The translations under genes were made by a program, and so were the position numbers. The notes beneath the pieces are model-generated. The model had not been told where the DNA came from. It did no database searches and was given only the letters and a program-made list of their open reading frames with translations. DNA of 64,000 nucleotides from Flavobacterium sp. CG_23.5. GTDB lineage: Bacteria > Bacteroidota > Bacteroidia > Flavobacteriales > Flavobacteriaceae. Location of the stretch: contig NZ_JAGGNA010000001.1 of assembly GCF_017875765.1 (NCBI RefSeq), positions 767,001 through 831,000 on the forward strand, read 5' to 3'. This document shows positions 34,690-45,276 of this stretch, in pieces; position 1 is the stretch's first letter; each line of letters opens with the position of its first letter.

Positions 34690-35463
34690 TTAAAACGTTG
34701 AAACAAGTCCAAATCCTACTTGCTTACCGTCATAATAAGGAATAAATGTTGATTTTTTATTCGTGTGTTTTTTAGATCCCAGTAACCTATTTATGGAAGA
34801 ATACAACCAATAAGCAGCCTTTGTACTTAATATTCCAATTCCTGCTCCAGCAACGACATCCGTTAGCCAGTGTCGATTATTATACATTCTAAATGCACCT
34901 GTTCCAGTAGCTACAAAATATCCTGAAATACCATACCAAATCGAAACATTTTTATATTCTTGATATAATAATTCTGCCCCCATAAATGCTGTCGCAGTAT
35001 GTCCTGAAGGAAAAGAATTAAAACTGGAACCATCAGGTCGTTCTACTTTAAAAGTCCTTTTTAAACTATTTACAGCAATTCCCATAATTAAATAGGAAGT
35101 CGCAAGGATGACGGTTCTATCTCTAAAATTATTTTTTCCTTTAATTCCAAAGGCACTTAAAGCGTAAACTGAAGCTGCAGGTGCATATTGCGAAAAATCG
35201 TCAATTGTAAACTTCCTGTCAATATTCTCTTTTACCTCTTCCCTAATTTGAAAATTAAACGATTCCAGTTGATCGCTCCTTAGTCCTAATATTCCATAGC
35301 CAATTAAAACTGCAGGAACAATTAATTGTTTCTTATTAAATTGTAATTGCGGTTTATTTTTTACGATCAGACTGTCAATCGGATTATTATTATCTCCAGA
35401 TTGAGCCAATGAAATAAAACTAATTAGAATTATTATGACTAATATTACTTTTTTGTAAATCAT
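34690..35463 (-). CDS. PAP2-family phosphatase (second)
   Basis: This 257-aa protein has a signal peptide (MIYKKVILVIIILISFISLA) and several membrane segments. The PAP2 motifs are LKRTFKVERPDG, FPSGHTATAFMGAE and RMYNNRHWLTDVVAGAGIG. It is a probable lipid phosphatase of the envelope, for example acting on undecaprenyl diphosphate or lipid A. It lies in the minus-strand envelope operon between the Fe-S protein and the orphan gene (spacings 32 and 34 nt). It is only distantly similar to the PAP2 gene at 30375-31013. Confidence 0.88.
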   Translation of the reverse strand: MIYKKVILVIIILISFISLAQSGDNNNPIDSLIVKNKPQLQFNKKQLIVPAVLIGYGILGLRSDQLESFNFQIREEVKENIDRKFTIDDFSQYAPAASVYALSAFGIKGKNNFRDRTVILATSYLIMGIAVNSLKRTFKVERPDGSSFNSFPSGHTATAFMGAELLYQEYKNVSIWYGISGYFVATGTGAFRMYNNRHWLTDVVAGAGIGILSTKAAYWLYSSINRLLGSKKHTNKKSTFIPYYDGKQVGFGLVSTF

Positions 35464-35495
35464 AATAAAAGTATCAGAAAATTAAAAATAAAATA

Positions 35496-36287
35496 CTACA
35501 AATCTTGTGCGTTTGCAATTAATTCAGCGATGTCCATTACTTTTACATCACCTTCTTTTTCTTTATTTTTAATACCATCCGTCATCATGGTATTACAAAA
35601 AGGACAACCAGCTGCAATTATTTCTGGTTTTGTTTCTAATGCGTCTTCGGTTCTTTCAATGTTGATTTCCTTGTTTCCAGGTTCTGCATCTTTAAACATT
35701 TGTGCACCACCAGCACCACAACATAACCCGTTAGCTTTAGACCGTTTCATCTCCACTAATTCGGCGTCTAACTTCAATATTAACTCTCGTGGAGCTTCAT
35801 ATACATTATTAGCTCTCCCTAAATAACATGGATCATGGAAAGTAATTCGTTTTCCTTTAAATTGCCCACCTTCAATGGTCAATCTTCCATCATCTAATAA
35901 AGATTTCAAAAACTCTGTATGATGAACAACTTCGTATTTCCCCCCTAATTCAGGATATTCGTTTTTCAGAGTATTAAAACAATGTGGACAAGCAGTAACA
36001 ATTTTTTTTGCTTCATATGCATTTAAAACCTCAATATTCATCATGGCTTGCATTTGAAACAAAAACTCATTTCCAGCTCTTTTTGCAGGATCTCCTGTAC
36101 AACTTTCTTCAGTACCCAGAACGGCAAAAGAAACATTAGACCGATTTAAAATTCGTACAAATGCTTTAGTTATTTTTTTTGCTCTATCATCAAAACTTCC
36201 TGCACAACCTACCCAAAATAAAACTTCTGGTTGTTTACCTTGAGCAAGCATTTCAGCCATTGTTGGCACTATTAAATTCTCTGACAT
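35496..36287 (-). CDS. CCG-domain (Fe-S)-binding oxidoreductase subunit
   Basis: This 263-aa cytoplasmic protein has two cysteine-rich CCG domains, as in heterodisulfide reductase HdrB, GlpC and LldE. The first has FWVGCAGSFDDRA and TACPHCFNTL. The second has FHDPCYLGRANN, LCCGAGGAQMF and AAGCPFCNTMM. These bind an unusual Fe-S cluster. The membrane protein encoded next upstream (36375-37712) has the matching ferredoxin part, so the two form an electron-transfer complex. The donor could be lactate, an electron-transferring flavoprotein or another dehydrogenase; none is encoded here. It has its own -7 box. Confidence 0.88.
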   Translation of the reverse strand: MSENLIVPTMAEMLAQGKQPEVLFWVGCAGSFDDRAKKITKAFVRILNRSNVSFAVLGTEESCTGDPAKRAGNEFLFQMQAMMNIEVLNAYEAKKIVTACPHCFNTLKNEYPELGGKYEVVHHTEFLKSLLDDGRLTIEGGQFKGKRITFHDPCYLGRANNVYEAPRELILKLDAELVEMKRSKANGLCCGAGGAQMFKDAEPGNKEINIERTEDALETKPEIIAAGCPFCNTMMTDGIKNKEKEGDVKVMDIAELIANAQDL

Positions 36288-36315
36288 AACTTTTATATTT
36301 TTTTTCCAAATGGAT

Positions 36316-36323
36316 CAAAAGTA
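36316..36323 (-). promoter_or_regulatory. -7 promoter element upstream of the CCG Fe-S gene
   Basis: The minus strand reads TACTTTTG in the 87-bp gap. It allows the CCG protein, PAP2, orphan and NagZ-like genes to be transcribed separately from the upstream part of the cluster. Confidence 0.55.
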
Positions 36324-36374
36324 CCTATTTGAAACTATTTTTATATTTATATTTAAAACAAAATTCAGACAAGA

Positions 36375-37712
36375 TTAATTTTCATTTTTCCAATTCAACC
36401 TGTCTTGCTGATTGTATTGCCAAGGTGCACCATTATTTTCAATATTGGACATCATAGCATTTATTGGCATTGGTGCAGAGCTTTGCTCCATAACTAAGTA
36501 ACGTCGCATATCCATAATAATAGAAAGCGGACTAATGTTTACTGGACATTCCTCAACACATGCGTTACATGAAGTACAAGCCCAAAGCTCTTCTGGTGTA
36601 ATATAATCGTTTAATAATGACTTGTTATCAGGAATAAAAATCCCCTTATTTGCATCAATATTCCGTCCTACTTCCTCAAGTCTATCTCTTGTATCCATCA
36701 TAATTTTACGAGGAGATAATTTTTTACCTGTAAGATTGGCAGGACATGCGGATGTACAACGTCCACACTCTGTACACGTGTAAGCGTTCAACAATTGTAC
36801 CCAATTCAAATCTTGTACGTCACTTGCACCAAATTTTCCAGGAACTTCGTTTTCACCAGCTGGTGGTGCCGCAGCAAATGGATCTGCATTTGGATCCATC
36901 ATCATCTTTACTTCTTTTGTAACCGATTCTAAATTGTCAAATTGCCCTTCAGGATTTAGATTAGCAAAGTAAGTATTTGGGAACGCTAATAAAATATGCA
37001 AGTGTTTTGAAAAGTATAGATAATTCATAAAAATCAAAATCCCAGTAATGTGCAACCACCAAAATATCTCAGTCAAAAGCATCACTGATTCATTTGACAT
37101 TCCATTAAATATAGGCTCTATAAATTGACTTATAGGAAAGGAACCTGCCTTAATAAAATGAGAAAATCCTCCAGGTACATTTTGCAAGTGCAAATCGGAT
37201 GCGTTCATTAATAAAAATAAAGTCATTAAAACAACTTCAAAATACAAAATATAGTTCGCATCACTTTTAGGCCATCCTTTTAAGTCAGAACTTACAAATC
37301 GTTTTAGTTTGATAGCATTTCTTCGACTCCAAAAAGCGATTACCGCAACCAAAACTAATAAAGCCAATATCTCAAAAGAAGCTATTAAAATATTATATGT
37401 AGTTCCCAAAAAAGCAAAAACCCTATGAGTTCCAAATAAACCATCAATGATTATTTCTAACAACTCAATATTGATAATTACAAAACCAACATATACCACA
37501 ATATGAAGCGCTCCTGCTATTGGTCTTTTTACCATTTTTGATTGTCCTAATGCAATCATAACCATATTATTCCAACGCGCTTTTACGTTATCTTTTCTGT
37601 TAACTGCAACTCCCAGATTTATATTTCTAATAATTTTTTTAATATTATTATAAAAATATCCAAAACCAATAGCCAGCAGTATGGCAAATAATATATTGTC
37701 TAAATAGCTCAT
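36375..37712 (-). CDS. Membrane-bound 4Fe-4S dicluster electron-transfer protein
   Basis: This 445-aa protein has five or six N-terminal membrane helices (about residues 5-250) of the nitrate-reductase gamma/HdrE type. A cytoplasmic ferredoxin domain follows with two CxxCxxCxxxCP clusters: CTECGRCTSACPANL (about 315-329) and CTSCNACVEECPVNI (about 379-393). Helix histidines (HIVVYVGF, HKHLHILLAF-like) could ligate heme b. It would pass electrons between the quinone pool and the CCG partner encoded downstream. The gene starts 5 nt after mlaD, so it is in that transcript. Confidence 0.85.
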   Translation of the reverse strand: MSYLDNILFAILLAIGFGYFYNNIKKIIRNINLGVAVNRKDNVKARWNNMVMIALGQSKMVKRPIAGALHIVVYVGFVIINIELLEIIIDGLFGTHRVFAFLGTTYNILIASFEILALLVLVAVIAFWSRRNAIKLKRFVSSDLKGWPKSDANYILYFEVVLMTLFLLMNASDLHLQNVPGGFSHFIKAGSFPISQFIEPIFNGMSNESVMLLTEIFWWLHITGILIFMNYLYFSKHLHILLAFPNTYFANLNPEGQFDNLESVTKEVKMMMDPNADPFAAAPPAGENEVPGKFGASDVQDLNWVQLLNAYTCTECGRCTSACPANLTGKKLSPRKIMMDTRDRLEEVGRNIDANKGIFIPDNKSLLNDYITPEELWACTSCNACVEECPVNISPLSIIMDMRRYLVMEQSSAPMPINAMMSNIENNGAPWQYNQQDRLNWKNEN

Positions 37713-37717
37713 ATTTG

Positions 37718-38683
37718 CTAGTTTTTTATTTTTACTATTGAATCATTTTTGGGAGCAACGTATGGCTTATTTTTCTTGCCAAATAATGAAATATTTACAT
37801 ATCTCGTTGGTGATAATCGAATATCTTGGAGTAATAATTCTAATTCTTTTGTAGTAGATTTCAAATTTTGATAAAAAGCTTCATCATTTAATAACTTGCC
37901 CATACTTCCTTTTCCAGATTGCAAATCACTCATAATAACGTCAACTTTAGCCAAAGTTTTATTTAAATTCCTCGCGGTCTGACCTAAATTAGCTTTGCTT
38001 AATGAATCAGATATTTTAGAAAAATCATTAGAAATTTTATTAAAGTTGCTTACTACTCCCTTTATCTGAATTTTATTTTCATCTAATAATGTATTCACAC
38101 TCAAAGAAGCTTTGTGGAATTGCGCTATGGTTTTACTTAACTCAGACAAACTGACTTTTAAGTCTTCCTGACCTTGCTTATCCAAAACATTATTGACTCC
38201 GGTAATAAGTTTATCGGTGTGAAGCATTATTTTTTCAAACTTATCTTGAAGAGGAGCTAACTGATCTCCTACTTTTTCAGTAAGGCCTATTTTTACTGAT
38301 CCTTCAAATGTTTGTCCGTCTACAGCTAAAACTTTATCCTTAAAATTAGGCAAAATGGCAATTTGTTTTCCACCAATAAATCCCGGTTCGTAAATGATTG
38401 CTTTGCTTGATTTAGAAATAGGAAAATCAGTTTTTAATTGAAGTTCAACTAATAAACTTCCATTATTTTCGTTCAATGTAATGTTATTTACTTTACCTAT
38501 AACAAGACCATTTAGCGTAACAGGTGCTGATTTAGCTAATCCTTCCACACTTCTATACTCCACAAAATAAGTTTTGTAATCTGTAAAAAGATCTCTTCCT
38601 TTTAGAAAACTGTAGCCCCAAATAAATAATAAAATAGATGCAATGACTAATATCGCAGTTTTAATTTCTCTTGTTATTTTCAA
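37718..38683 (-). CDS. MlaD/MCE family protein
   Basis: This 321-aa protein has one N-terminal membrane anchor (IKTAILVIASILLFIWGYSF, about residues 7-26). The MCE domain follows (about 36-115: YRSVEGLAKSAPVTLNGLVI, GKVNNI). A long helical region (about 140-280) is predicted to form a coiled coil. MCE proteins bind phospholipids and, with an ABC transporter such as MlaFE, move lipids between the membranes. No mlaE or mlaF lies in the window. It sits between the amidase and Fe-S genes and has its own -7 box. Confidence 0.9.
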   Translation of the reverse strand: MKITREIKTAILVIASILLFIWGYSFLKGRDLFTDYKTYFVEYRSVEGLAKSAPVTLNGLVIGKVNNITLNENNGSLLVELQLKTDFPISKSSKAIIYEPGFIGGKQIAILPNFKDKVLAVDGQTFEGSVKIGLTEKVGDQLAPLQDKFEKIMLHTDKLITGVNNVLDKQGQEDLKVSLSELSKTIAQFHKASLSVNTLLDENKIQIKGVVSNFNKISNDFSKISDSLSKANLGQTARNLNKTLAKVDVIMSDLQSGKGSMGKLLNDEAFYQNLKSTTKELELLLQDIRLSPTRYVNISLFGKKNKPYVAPKNDSIVKIKN

Positions 38684-38700
38684 AATTTAAGTATTTTTTA

Positions 38701-38708
38701 CAAATTTA
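38701..38708 (-). promoter_or_regulatory. -7 promoter element of the MCE gene
   Basis: The minus strand reads TAAATTTG in the 48-bp gap after the amidase gene, 17 nt before the MCE ATG. Confidence 0.55.
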
Positions 38709-38731
38709 ATATAAAATATTTTAATTTGTTA

Positions 38732-39898
38732 CTATTTAAGCGCTTCTTGAACACTGATTTTTTCTCCATTTTTAAATGCAATTAAAAAAGCAGAATTATA
38801 TCCTTTATCCTTAGCTTCTTGCAATTGTTTTTTTGCTTCATCGTAATCAGAAGTTTCTCCGTACATGTATTTGTAAACTCTGTGATCATATGCAACCGAA
38901 ATATTTTTCAGTCCGTTAAAATTTCTAGGCTGCAATTCTAGTTTCTTAATACTGGCAGAAAGCTGAACTTTGAATAAAGGGATTGAATTTTCGACTACTT
39001 TAATCTTTTTTTTTTCTTCAGAAGTATTAAAGATAATTTTTGGCTTTACTGGATTCGAGGTGTCTTTTATAGGTCTTTCTATTATTTTTTGAGATGGTTT
39101 TGTATCAAATGTTTCAGGCTCACCATTTCCATAATACTCGTTTTTATAACTTACAATAGCGCTGGCAATTGATTTAGCAACATCATTTTGTCCTTCTTCA
39201 GAGTCTAAAATATTTCCTTCTTCAAAATTAGAAATAAATCCCATTTCAATAAGTACTCGGGGCATGTACGCTTTATGAAGTACCATATAAGGCGCCTGTT
39301 TCACTCCTCCACCTCTAATTTTTTTACCTAAAGCACCGAATGCATCCTCAACTTTACTCGCTAATGAAATACTATTGTCTAAATATTCCTCTTGCATCAA
39401 GGTCATTCCTATCATAGTTTCAGGAGAATTGGGATCAAACCCTTCATATTTCTGTTTGTAATCTTTTTCCAAAGTAATTACGGAGTTCTCTTTTTTAGCC
39501 GCTTCTAAGTTTGAAGCTACTTTTGTCATACCCATTACATACGTTTCCGTACCAAATCCGGCTGTATTTCTATTCGCATTACAATGTATAGAAACAAAAA
39601 TATTGGCATCAGCTCTATTAGCAATATTAGCACGCTCCACTAAATCAATAAATACGTCTGTTTTTCGAGTATAAATCACATCAACTTTTGGAGTGGCCTC
39701 CAAAATTCTTCCTACTTTGAGAACCACAGCCAAAGCTATGTTTTTTTCGACATGACCATTATATACGGCACCAAAATCATGAGCACCGTGACCTGCATCT
39801 AACGTTACTTTAAAAACATTCGATTGACTAAATACCGCCGTAGAAATTATCGTTAGTAGTAAAGTCAGTATTGTTTTACTTATATGTATGATTCTCAT
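38732..39898 (-). CDS. N-acetylmuramoyl-L-alanine amidase with SPOR-like tail
   Basis: This 388-aa periplasmic zinc amidase of the Amidase_3 family cleaves the bond between MurNAc and the stem peptide. It has a signal peptide (about 1-24, cleavage near FSQ). Zinc ligands are visible in LDAGHGAHDFGA (His), GHVEKNIAL (Glu) and SIHCNANRN (His), and the catalytic Glu in VLIEMGFISN. The last ~80 residues (FKVQLSASIKKLELQPRNF, then YKYMYGETSDYDEAKKQL) look like a SPOR domain, which binds denuded septal glycan. It is divergent from lptD and the first gene of the envelope block. Confidence 0.92.
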   Translation of the reverse strand: MRIIHISKTILTLLLTIISTAVFSQSNVFKVTLDAGHGAHDFGAVYNGHVEKNIALAVVLKVGRILEATPKVDVIYTRKTDVFIDLVERANIANRADANIFVSIHCNANRNTAGFGTETYVMGMTKVASNLEAAKKENSVITLEKDYKQKYEGFDPNSPETMIGMTLMQEEYLDNSISLASKVEDAFGALGKKIRGGGVKQAPYMVLHKAYMPRVLIEMGFISNFEEGNILDSEEGQNDVAKSIASAIVSYKNEYYGNGEPETFDTKPSQKIIERPIKDTSNPVKPKIIFNTSEEKKKIKVVENSIPLFKVQLSASIKKLELQPRNFNGLKNISVAYDHRVYKYMYGETSDYDEAKKQLQEAKDKGYNSAFLIAFKNGEKISVQEALK

Positions 39899-39976
39899 AA
39901 ATTTTAAAGTTAATTTTAATTAAAACACAATGGTTATAAATTTAATATTTGATTATTTTTGACAAAAAATTATATG

Positions 39977-39984
39977 TAAGTTTG
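39977..39984 (+). promoter_or_regulatory. -7-like element overlapping the lptD start region
   Basis: TAAGTTTG matches TAnnTTTG. Its last three bases are the TTG at 39982 chosen here as a possible start codon, so either this box is not used or translation begins further down. Confidence 0.4.
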
Positions 39985-42735
39985 ACGTTTCAAAAAACAG
40001 GCCATAATTTTACAAAAATAGCATTTAAACCTTTGCATACAAACTTATTTAATATCGTTTTATTATCAATTTTCCTAACAATAGGATCTGGTAAATTATA
40101 TTCTCAAAATATAACGAAAAAAGCAACAGCTATACCTACTAGTAAACAAATAGATAAGGTCAAAACGCCTATTGTTAAAACAGTAAAACCTAATGCAACT
40201 ATAAAAAAGGAAAATGATTCGATTAAAATCGATACCATAAAACAAAAAAAAGCATTTCTTGATGGTAAAGTAAAATATAGGGCTGAAAAATACGCTAAGA
40301 TTGACCAAAAGAAAAAACTTATAACGTTATATGACAAGGCTGAACTGTATTATCAAGACATAGAATTAAAATCAGGAATTATCGTGATGGACTATGAAAA
40401 GAATGAAGTTTATGCTGGTCGAATAAAAGATTCCACAGGAGCTTACACCCAATATCCTAATTTCAAACAAGGAAGTAACGTTGTGGAGCCTGATTCAATT
40501 CGCTTTAATTTTAAAACTAAAAAAGCTTTGATTTGGAATTCAAGAACGGAGCAAGGCGAATTTAAAGTAAAAGCAGAAATTACAAAAAAAGAAAATGATT
40601 CTGTTTATTTTTTAAAAAATGCTCGTTTTACTACTTCTAAAGATGTCGATAATCCGGAATACTATTTTCAAACCAGCAAAGTTAAATTTATTCCTGGCAA
40701 AAAAGTGGTTACAGGACTTACAAATATGGTAATTGCCGATGTTCCAACACCAATTGCCCTACCTTTTGCTTTTTTTCCAATGAGCAAGGAAACCAGCATT
40801 TCAGGGATAATCTTACCTAGTTACAGTGACTCTAATACAAGAGGCTTTTCATTGCAAAATGGTGGTTACTACTTTGCGCTAAACAATCATTATGATTTAA
40901 CTGTTTTAGGAGATTATTATACTAACGGTAGTTACGGTATGCGTTTTGAATCCAATTATGCCGACAGGTATAAATATCGTGGTAATTTAAATGTACGATT
41001 TGAAAATTTGATAAATAGTGAACGAGGATATCCAGACTATTCGAAACAAAAAATATATAATATACAATGGTCTCATTCCAGAGATTCTAAATCAAATCCT
41101 AATTCTAGTTTCTCCGCCTCTGTAAATCTTGGGAGCAGTAAATATTTTAGACAGTCAATAAATCAAGCTAATATTGGTTCAAATCTTAATAACACCTTAA
41201 GTTCGTCTATTTCTTATAGTAAAACTTTCAATACTATTCCGCAAGCTAGAATGTCTTTGACCGCCACGCATTCTCAAAATACACAGACGCAAGAAATTAA
41301 CATGACGTTACCAACACTTCAGGCAAGTGTGGATCGTATCTATCCATTTGTAGGGAAAGACGGTGCTAAAAAAGGTTTTATCAAAAATATCAATCTACAA
41401 TATAATTTAAGCGGTAAAAATAGTTTTGTAACAACTGACTCTTTATTCTTTAAACCACAAATGTTCAGAGATGCTAAAACTGGTATTGAGCACACGATCC
41501 CATTAAGCACTAATTTCAAATTATTTAAGTATTTCAGCGCTTCCTCTTCTTTAAACTATAGAGAAGTATGGTATACAAAAACTATTACCCGGAATTATGA
41601 TACTGACCAAAGTAAAGTAGTCGATAAAACTATAAACGGTTTTGACGCTTTTAGAACTTACTCTTTTTCATCCAGTGTAGGAACTACAATCTATGGTACT
41701 TTTAATTTTGGTGATGATAAAAAGATAAAATCTATCAGACACGTCATGCGACCATCAGTTTCTTATGGCTATACTCCTAGCTTCGAAAAATATTATGATA
41801 GTTATGCTTCTGATGCCAGCGGAACAATGATAAAACAATATTCTCGTTTTGAAACCGGTATCTTTGGAGCGCCTGGAAATAGTAACTCTAACACTATGGG
41901 TTTTGATTTAAGCAATACATTTGAAGCAAAAGTCAATGACAAAGATTCTACTATGACTGAACCAAAAAAAATAATGCTTCTTAATAACTTGAATCTTTCT
42001 ACCAGCTACAACTTTGATGCTGACGGAGTCAACTCTCTTGCTTTTTCACCCGTTCGAGTTAGCGGTGGAACACAGCTATTGAACAACAAAATGAACGTAA
42101 ATTTTGGCGCCACATTAGATCCTTACGCGATTAATAATTCAGGTACAAGGATTAATGTTTTTAATATTGACAATGGTGGAAGTTTGTTTCGAATGACAAG
42201 TGCGAATATGACTATGAATTATGCCATATCAAGTAAAGAAAAAGACAAACCTAAGAAAGATAAAAACATTCAAAGTGAAAGAAATGGTGGTCGAGAAGAT
42301 GATTTATTTGGCACAAACACTGATTTAAGTGACAGTAGAAAAAGTCAATTTGGAACTGAAGAGGAAGAAGATAAAGGAGAAGATAAAATTTCAGAGTTTT
42401 TTAATGCTAAACTACCTTGGGATATGACTTTTGCCTATTCGCTTACTTACGGAAACAATAATAGAGAAAAGAAAATTATTGGAAATTCATTAATGATTTC
42501 TGCCAATGCTGATATTACACCAAAATGGAAAGCAGGAGTTTCAACAGGTTATGATTTTGTTCAAAAAGGAGTAACATTTACGCAGTTTCGTTTCGAAAGA
42601 GATTTATTAAGCTGGAGAATGGATTTCAACTGGACACCATTTGGTACAAATGCAAACTGGGGATTCTTCATTGGAATAAAAGCAGGAGTATTAAGTGATA
42701 TAAAATACGACAAACGCAGTAGAACCAACAGATAA
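39982..42735 (+). CDS. lptD: LPS-assembly protein LptD-like
   Basis: This ~917-aa outer-membrane protein belongs to the Bacteroidota LptD branch, which inserts lipopolysaccharide into the outer leaflet. After the signal-like segment (FNIVLLSIFLTIGSGKLYSQ) there is an OstA/LptA-like jellyroll (about residues 85-240: KKKLITLYDKAELYYQDIEL, then KNARFTTSKDVDNPEYYFQT). A large beta-barrel ends with RFERDLLSWRMDFNW. An acidic, variable insert (about 755-800, EEEEDKGEDK) interrupts the barrel. No in-frame ATG exists near the N-terminus: candidates are TTG at 39949, 39982 (gives MTFQKTGHNF, chosen from recalled homologues) and 40033 (gives MHTNLFNIVL). Confidence 0.88.
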   Translation: MTFQKTGHNFTKIAFKPLHTNLFNIVLLSIFLTIGSGKLYSQNITKKATAIPTSKQIDKVKTPIVKTVKPNATIKKENDSIKIDTIKQKKAFLDGKVKYRAEKYAKIDQKKKLITLYDKAELYYQDIELKSGIIVMDYEKNEVYAGRIKDSTGAYTQYPNFKQGSNVVEPDSIRFNFKTKKALIWNSRTEQGEFKVKAEITKKENDSVYFLKNARFTTSKDVDNPEYYFQTSKVKFIPGKKVVTGLTNMVIADVPTPIALPFAFFPMSKETSISGIILPSYSDSNTRGFSLQNGGYYFALNNHYDLTVLGDYYTNGSYGMRFESNYADRYKYRGNLNVRFENLINSERGYPDYSKQKIYNIQWSHSRDSKSNPNSSFSASVNLGSSKYFRQSINQANIGSNLNNTLSSSISYSKTFNTIPQARMSLTATHSQNTQTQEINMTLPTLQASVDRIYPFVGKDGAKKGFIKNINLQYNLSGKNSFVTTDSLFFKPQMFRDAKTGIEHTIPLSTNFKLFKYFSASSSLNYREVWYTKTITRNYDTDQSKVVDKTINGFDAFRTYSFSSSVGTTIYGTFNFGDDKKIKSIRHVMRPSVSYGYTPSFEKYYDSYASDASGTMIKQYSRFETGIFGAPGNSNSNTMGFDLSNTFEAKVNDKDSTMTEPKKIMLLNNLNLSTSYNFDADGVNSLAFSPVRVSGGTQLLNNKMNVNFGATLDPYAINNSGTRINVFNIDNGGSLFRMTSANMTMNYAISSKEKDKPKKDKNIQSERNGGREDDLFGTNTDLSDSRKSQFGTEEEEDKGEDKISEFFNAKLPWDMTFAYSLTYGNNNREKKIIGNSLMISANADITPKWKAGVSTGYDFVQKGVTFTQFRFERDLLSWRMDFNWTPFGTNANWGFFIGIKAGVLSDIKYDKRSRTNR

Positions 42736-42792
42736 GACTTTGTTTATTTTTTCAATAGACAAAAATATTTAAAATACAAAACCATTTATTTT

Positions 42793-43173
42793 ATGAAAAA
42801 GATAATTTTCACCGAAAATGCTCCGGCTCCAATTGGTCCATACAATCAAGCTGTGTTTAAAGGAAATACTCTTTATACTTCTGGCCAAATTGCAATAAAC
42901 CCAGCCACTGGAGAATTAATTATAGATTCTATTGAGGTAGAAACGGAGCAAGTTATGCAAAATATGAAAGCAGTTCTTGAAGCTGCGGGAATGACATTTG
43001 AAAACGTTGTAAAAACAACTATTTTCATAATGGATATGAATGATTTCGGAAAAATAAATACCGTATATGGTTCTTATTTTAACGAAAAAACCGCTCCAGC
43101 ACGTGAAACGGTTCAAGTGGCATGTTTGCCAAAAAATGTAAATGTAGAAATTTCAATGATTGCAATACTTTAA
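42793..43173 (+). CDS. ridA: RidA family enamine/imine deaminase
   Basis: This 126-aa cytoplasmic trimer hydrolyses reactive enamine/imine intermediates such as 2-aminoacrylate released by PLP enzymes. The family signature APAPIGPYNQAV (about residues 9-20), SGQIAINPATGEL, and the active-site Arg in APARETVQVACLP (about 103-115) are all present, followed by NVEISMIAIL at the end. The length is typical. It lies 57 nt after lptD and may be co-transcribed; the two genes have no obvious functional link. Confidence 0.95.
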   Translation: MKKIIFTENAPAPIGPYNQAVFKGNTLYTSGQIAINPATGELIIDSIEVETEQVMQNMKAVLEAAGMTFENVVKTTIFIMDMNDFGKINTVYGSYFNEKTAPARETVQVACLPKNVNVEISMIAIL

Positions 43174-43197
43174 GCAGTATTGCATTTCATTTAGATT

Positions 43198-44049
43198 CTA
43201 TTTATTAGCAATGTGATAGGCTATAAGACCGTCAATTGGCCTTCTTAAAACATTACCTAGTTTCAATTCATATTTATCAAAAGTTTCTTGTAATTCCTCT
43301 TTCAAGTAAAATGCGATAGAACCTACAAAGTGAACAGGAACCTCTTTACAATTGTCATATTGTTTAATATAATTTTTTACAAAAGATTTCATTCCTTTGA
43401 AGATAATTTTTCTGCAAAACTCAGTTTCTTTATGTTGAATTAAGAACTTCGCAAAAGTGGCTAAATAAGCGTTTGGATTTGGCTCTTTATACAATTTACT
43501 TTTAACGCTATCCGGTTCTAAATCATATTCTTTCTCAAATTGTTCAGCCAATTCTTTTGGCATTTTATTGAAGTAATATTTTCGGATAAGTTCTTTCCCA
43601 AAAACATTACCACTACAATCATCCATGACGATATACCCCAATGATTGTACTTTTTGATACAATTCTTTACCGTCAAAATAGCTACAGTTTGACCCCGTGC
43701 CTAAAATACTCACAATAGCTTGTTGTCCTTTAGGTGTTGTAGCATAAACAGCTGCATAAGTATCTTCTTCTACAGAAATAATGGCATTGGGAAAATAATG
43801 CTTAAAAATTTGTGAAAGCGTCATTTTCATTTTATCTGTTCCACAACCTGCCCCATAAAAAAACAAATGGGTAGTGTTTTTTTTGTTTTGCAAAATATCA
43901 AAACGATCATTCAAACGTTCAATAATTTCGTCTCCATCAAGCACTTCTGGATTTAATCCTAAAGTTTGTGTTGTAAACAATACTTTTCCTTCTTCATCTA
44001 TCGCAATCCAATCGGCTTTGGTAGAACCACTATCAACTATTAATCTCAT
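43198..44049 (-). CDS. N-acetylglucosamine kinase-like BadF/BadG/BcrA/BcrD ATPase
   Basis: This 283-aa ASKHA-fold kinase resembles N-acetylglucosamine kinase. The phosphate-1 loop is LIVDSGSTKADWIAIDEEG. SILGTGSNCSYFDGKE is phosphate-2, and VPVHFVGSIAFYLKEEL contains the adenosine loop. An Asp-Cys-Ser-Gly turn (MDDCSGNVFGKELI) matches the sugar-binding segment of bacterial members. It would phosphorylate an amino sugar released from peptidoglycan turnover, which fits the NagZ-like enzyme and amidase genes nearby. It is downstream of gapA but separated by a clear terminator. Confidence 0.85.
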   Translation of the reverse strand: MRLIVDSGSTKADWIAIDEEGKVLFTTQTLGLNPEVLDGDEIIERLNDRFDILQNKKNTTHLFFYGAGCGTDKMKMTLSQIFKHYFPNAIISVEEDTYAAVYATTPKGQQAIVSILGTGSNCSYFDGKELYQKVQSLGYIVMDDCSGNVFGKELIRKYYFNKMPKELAEQFEKEYDLEPDSVKSKLYKEPNPNAYLATFAKFLIQHKETEFCRKIIFKGMKSFVKNYIKQYDNCKEVPVHFVGSIAFYLKEELQETFDKYELKLGNVLRRPIDGLIAYHIANK

Positions 44050-44145
44050 TTCTTTTGGTTTTATTTTTGGTTTTTTAGATTTTGCTTTTCGAATTGAAAA
44101 ATATATTTAAAAAGATTTTAAATTTTGAAAAAGCAAACAAAAAAT

Positions 44146-44182
44146 AAAATCCCGTCAAATGTAAAGATAACGGGATTTTTTT
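44146..44182 (-). terminator. Intrinsic terminator of gapA
   Basis: A 10-bp stem (AAAATCCCGT at 44146-44155 with ACGGGATTTT at 44170-44179) with a 14-nt loop has T runs on both sides. It lies 13 nt past the gapA stop. Confidence 0.88.
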
Positions 44183-44194
44183 AAATATAAATAA

Positions 44195-45226
<1,032 letters not shown>

Positions 45227-45276
45227 TTAACTTCATTTAAAGTCTAATTTCCTCACAATAAACTTCATTTTTTTAT

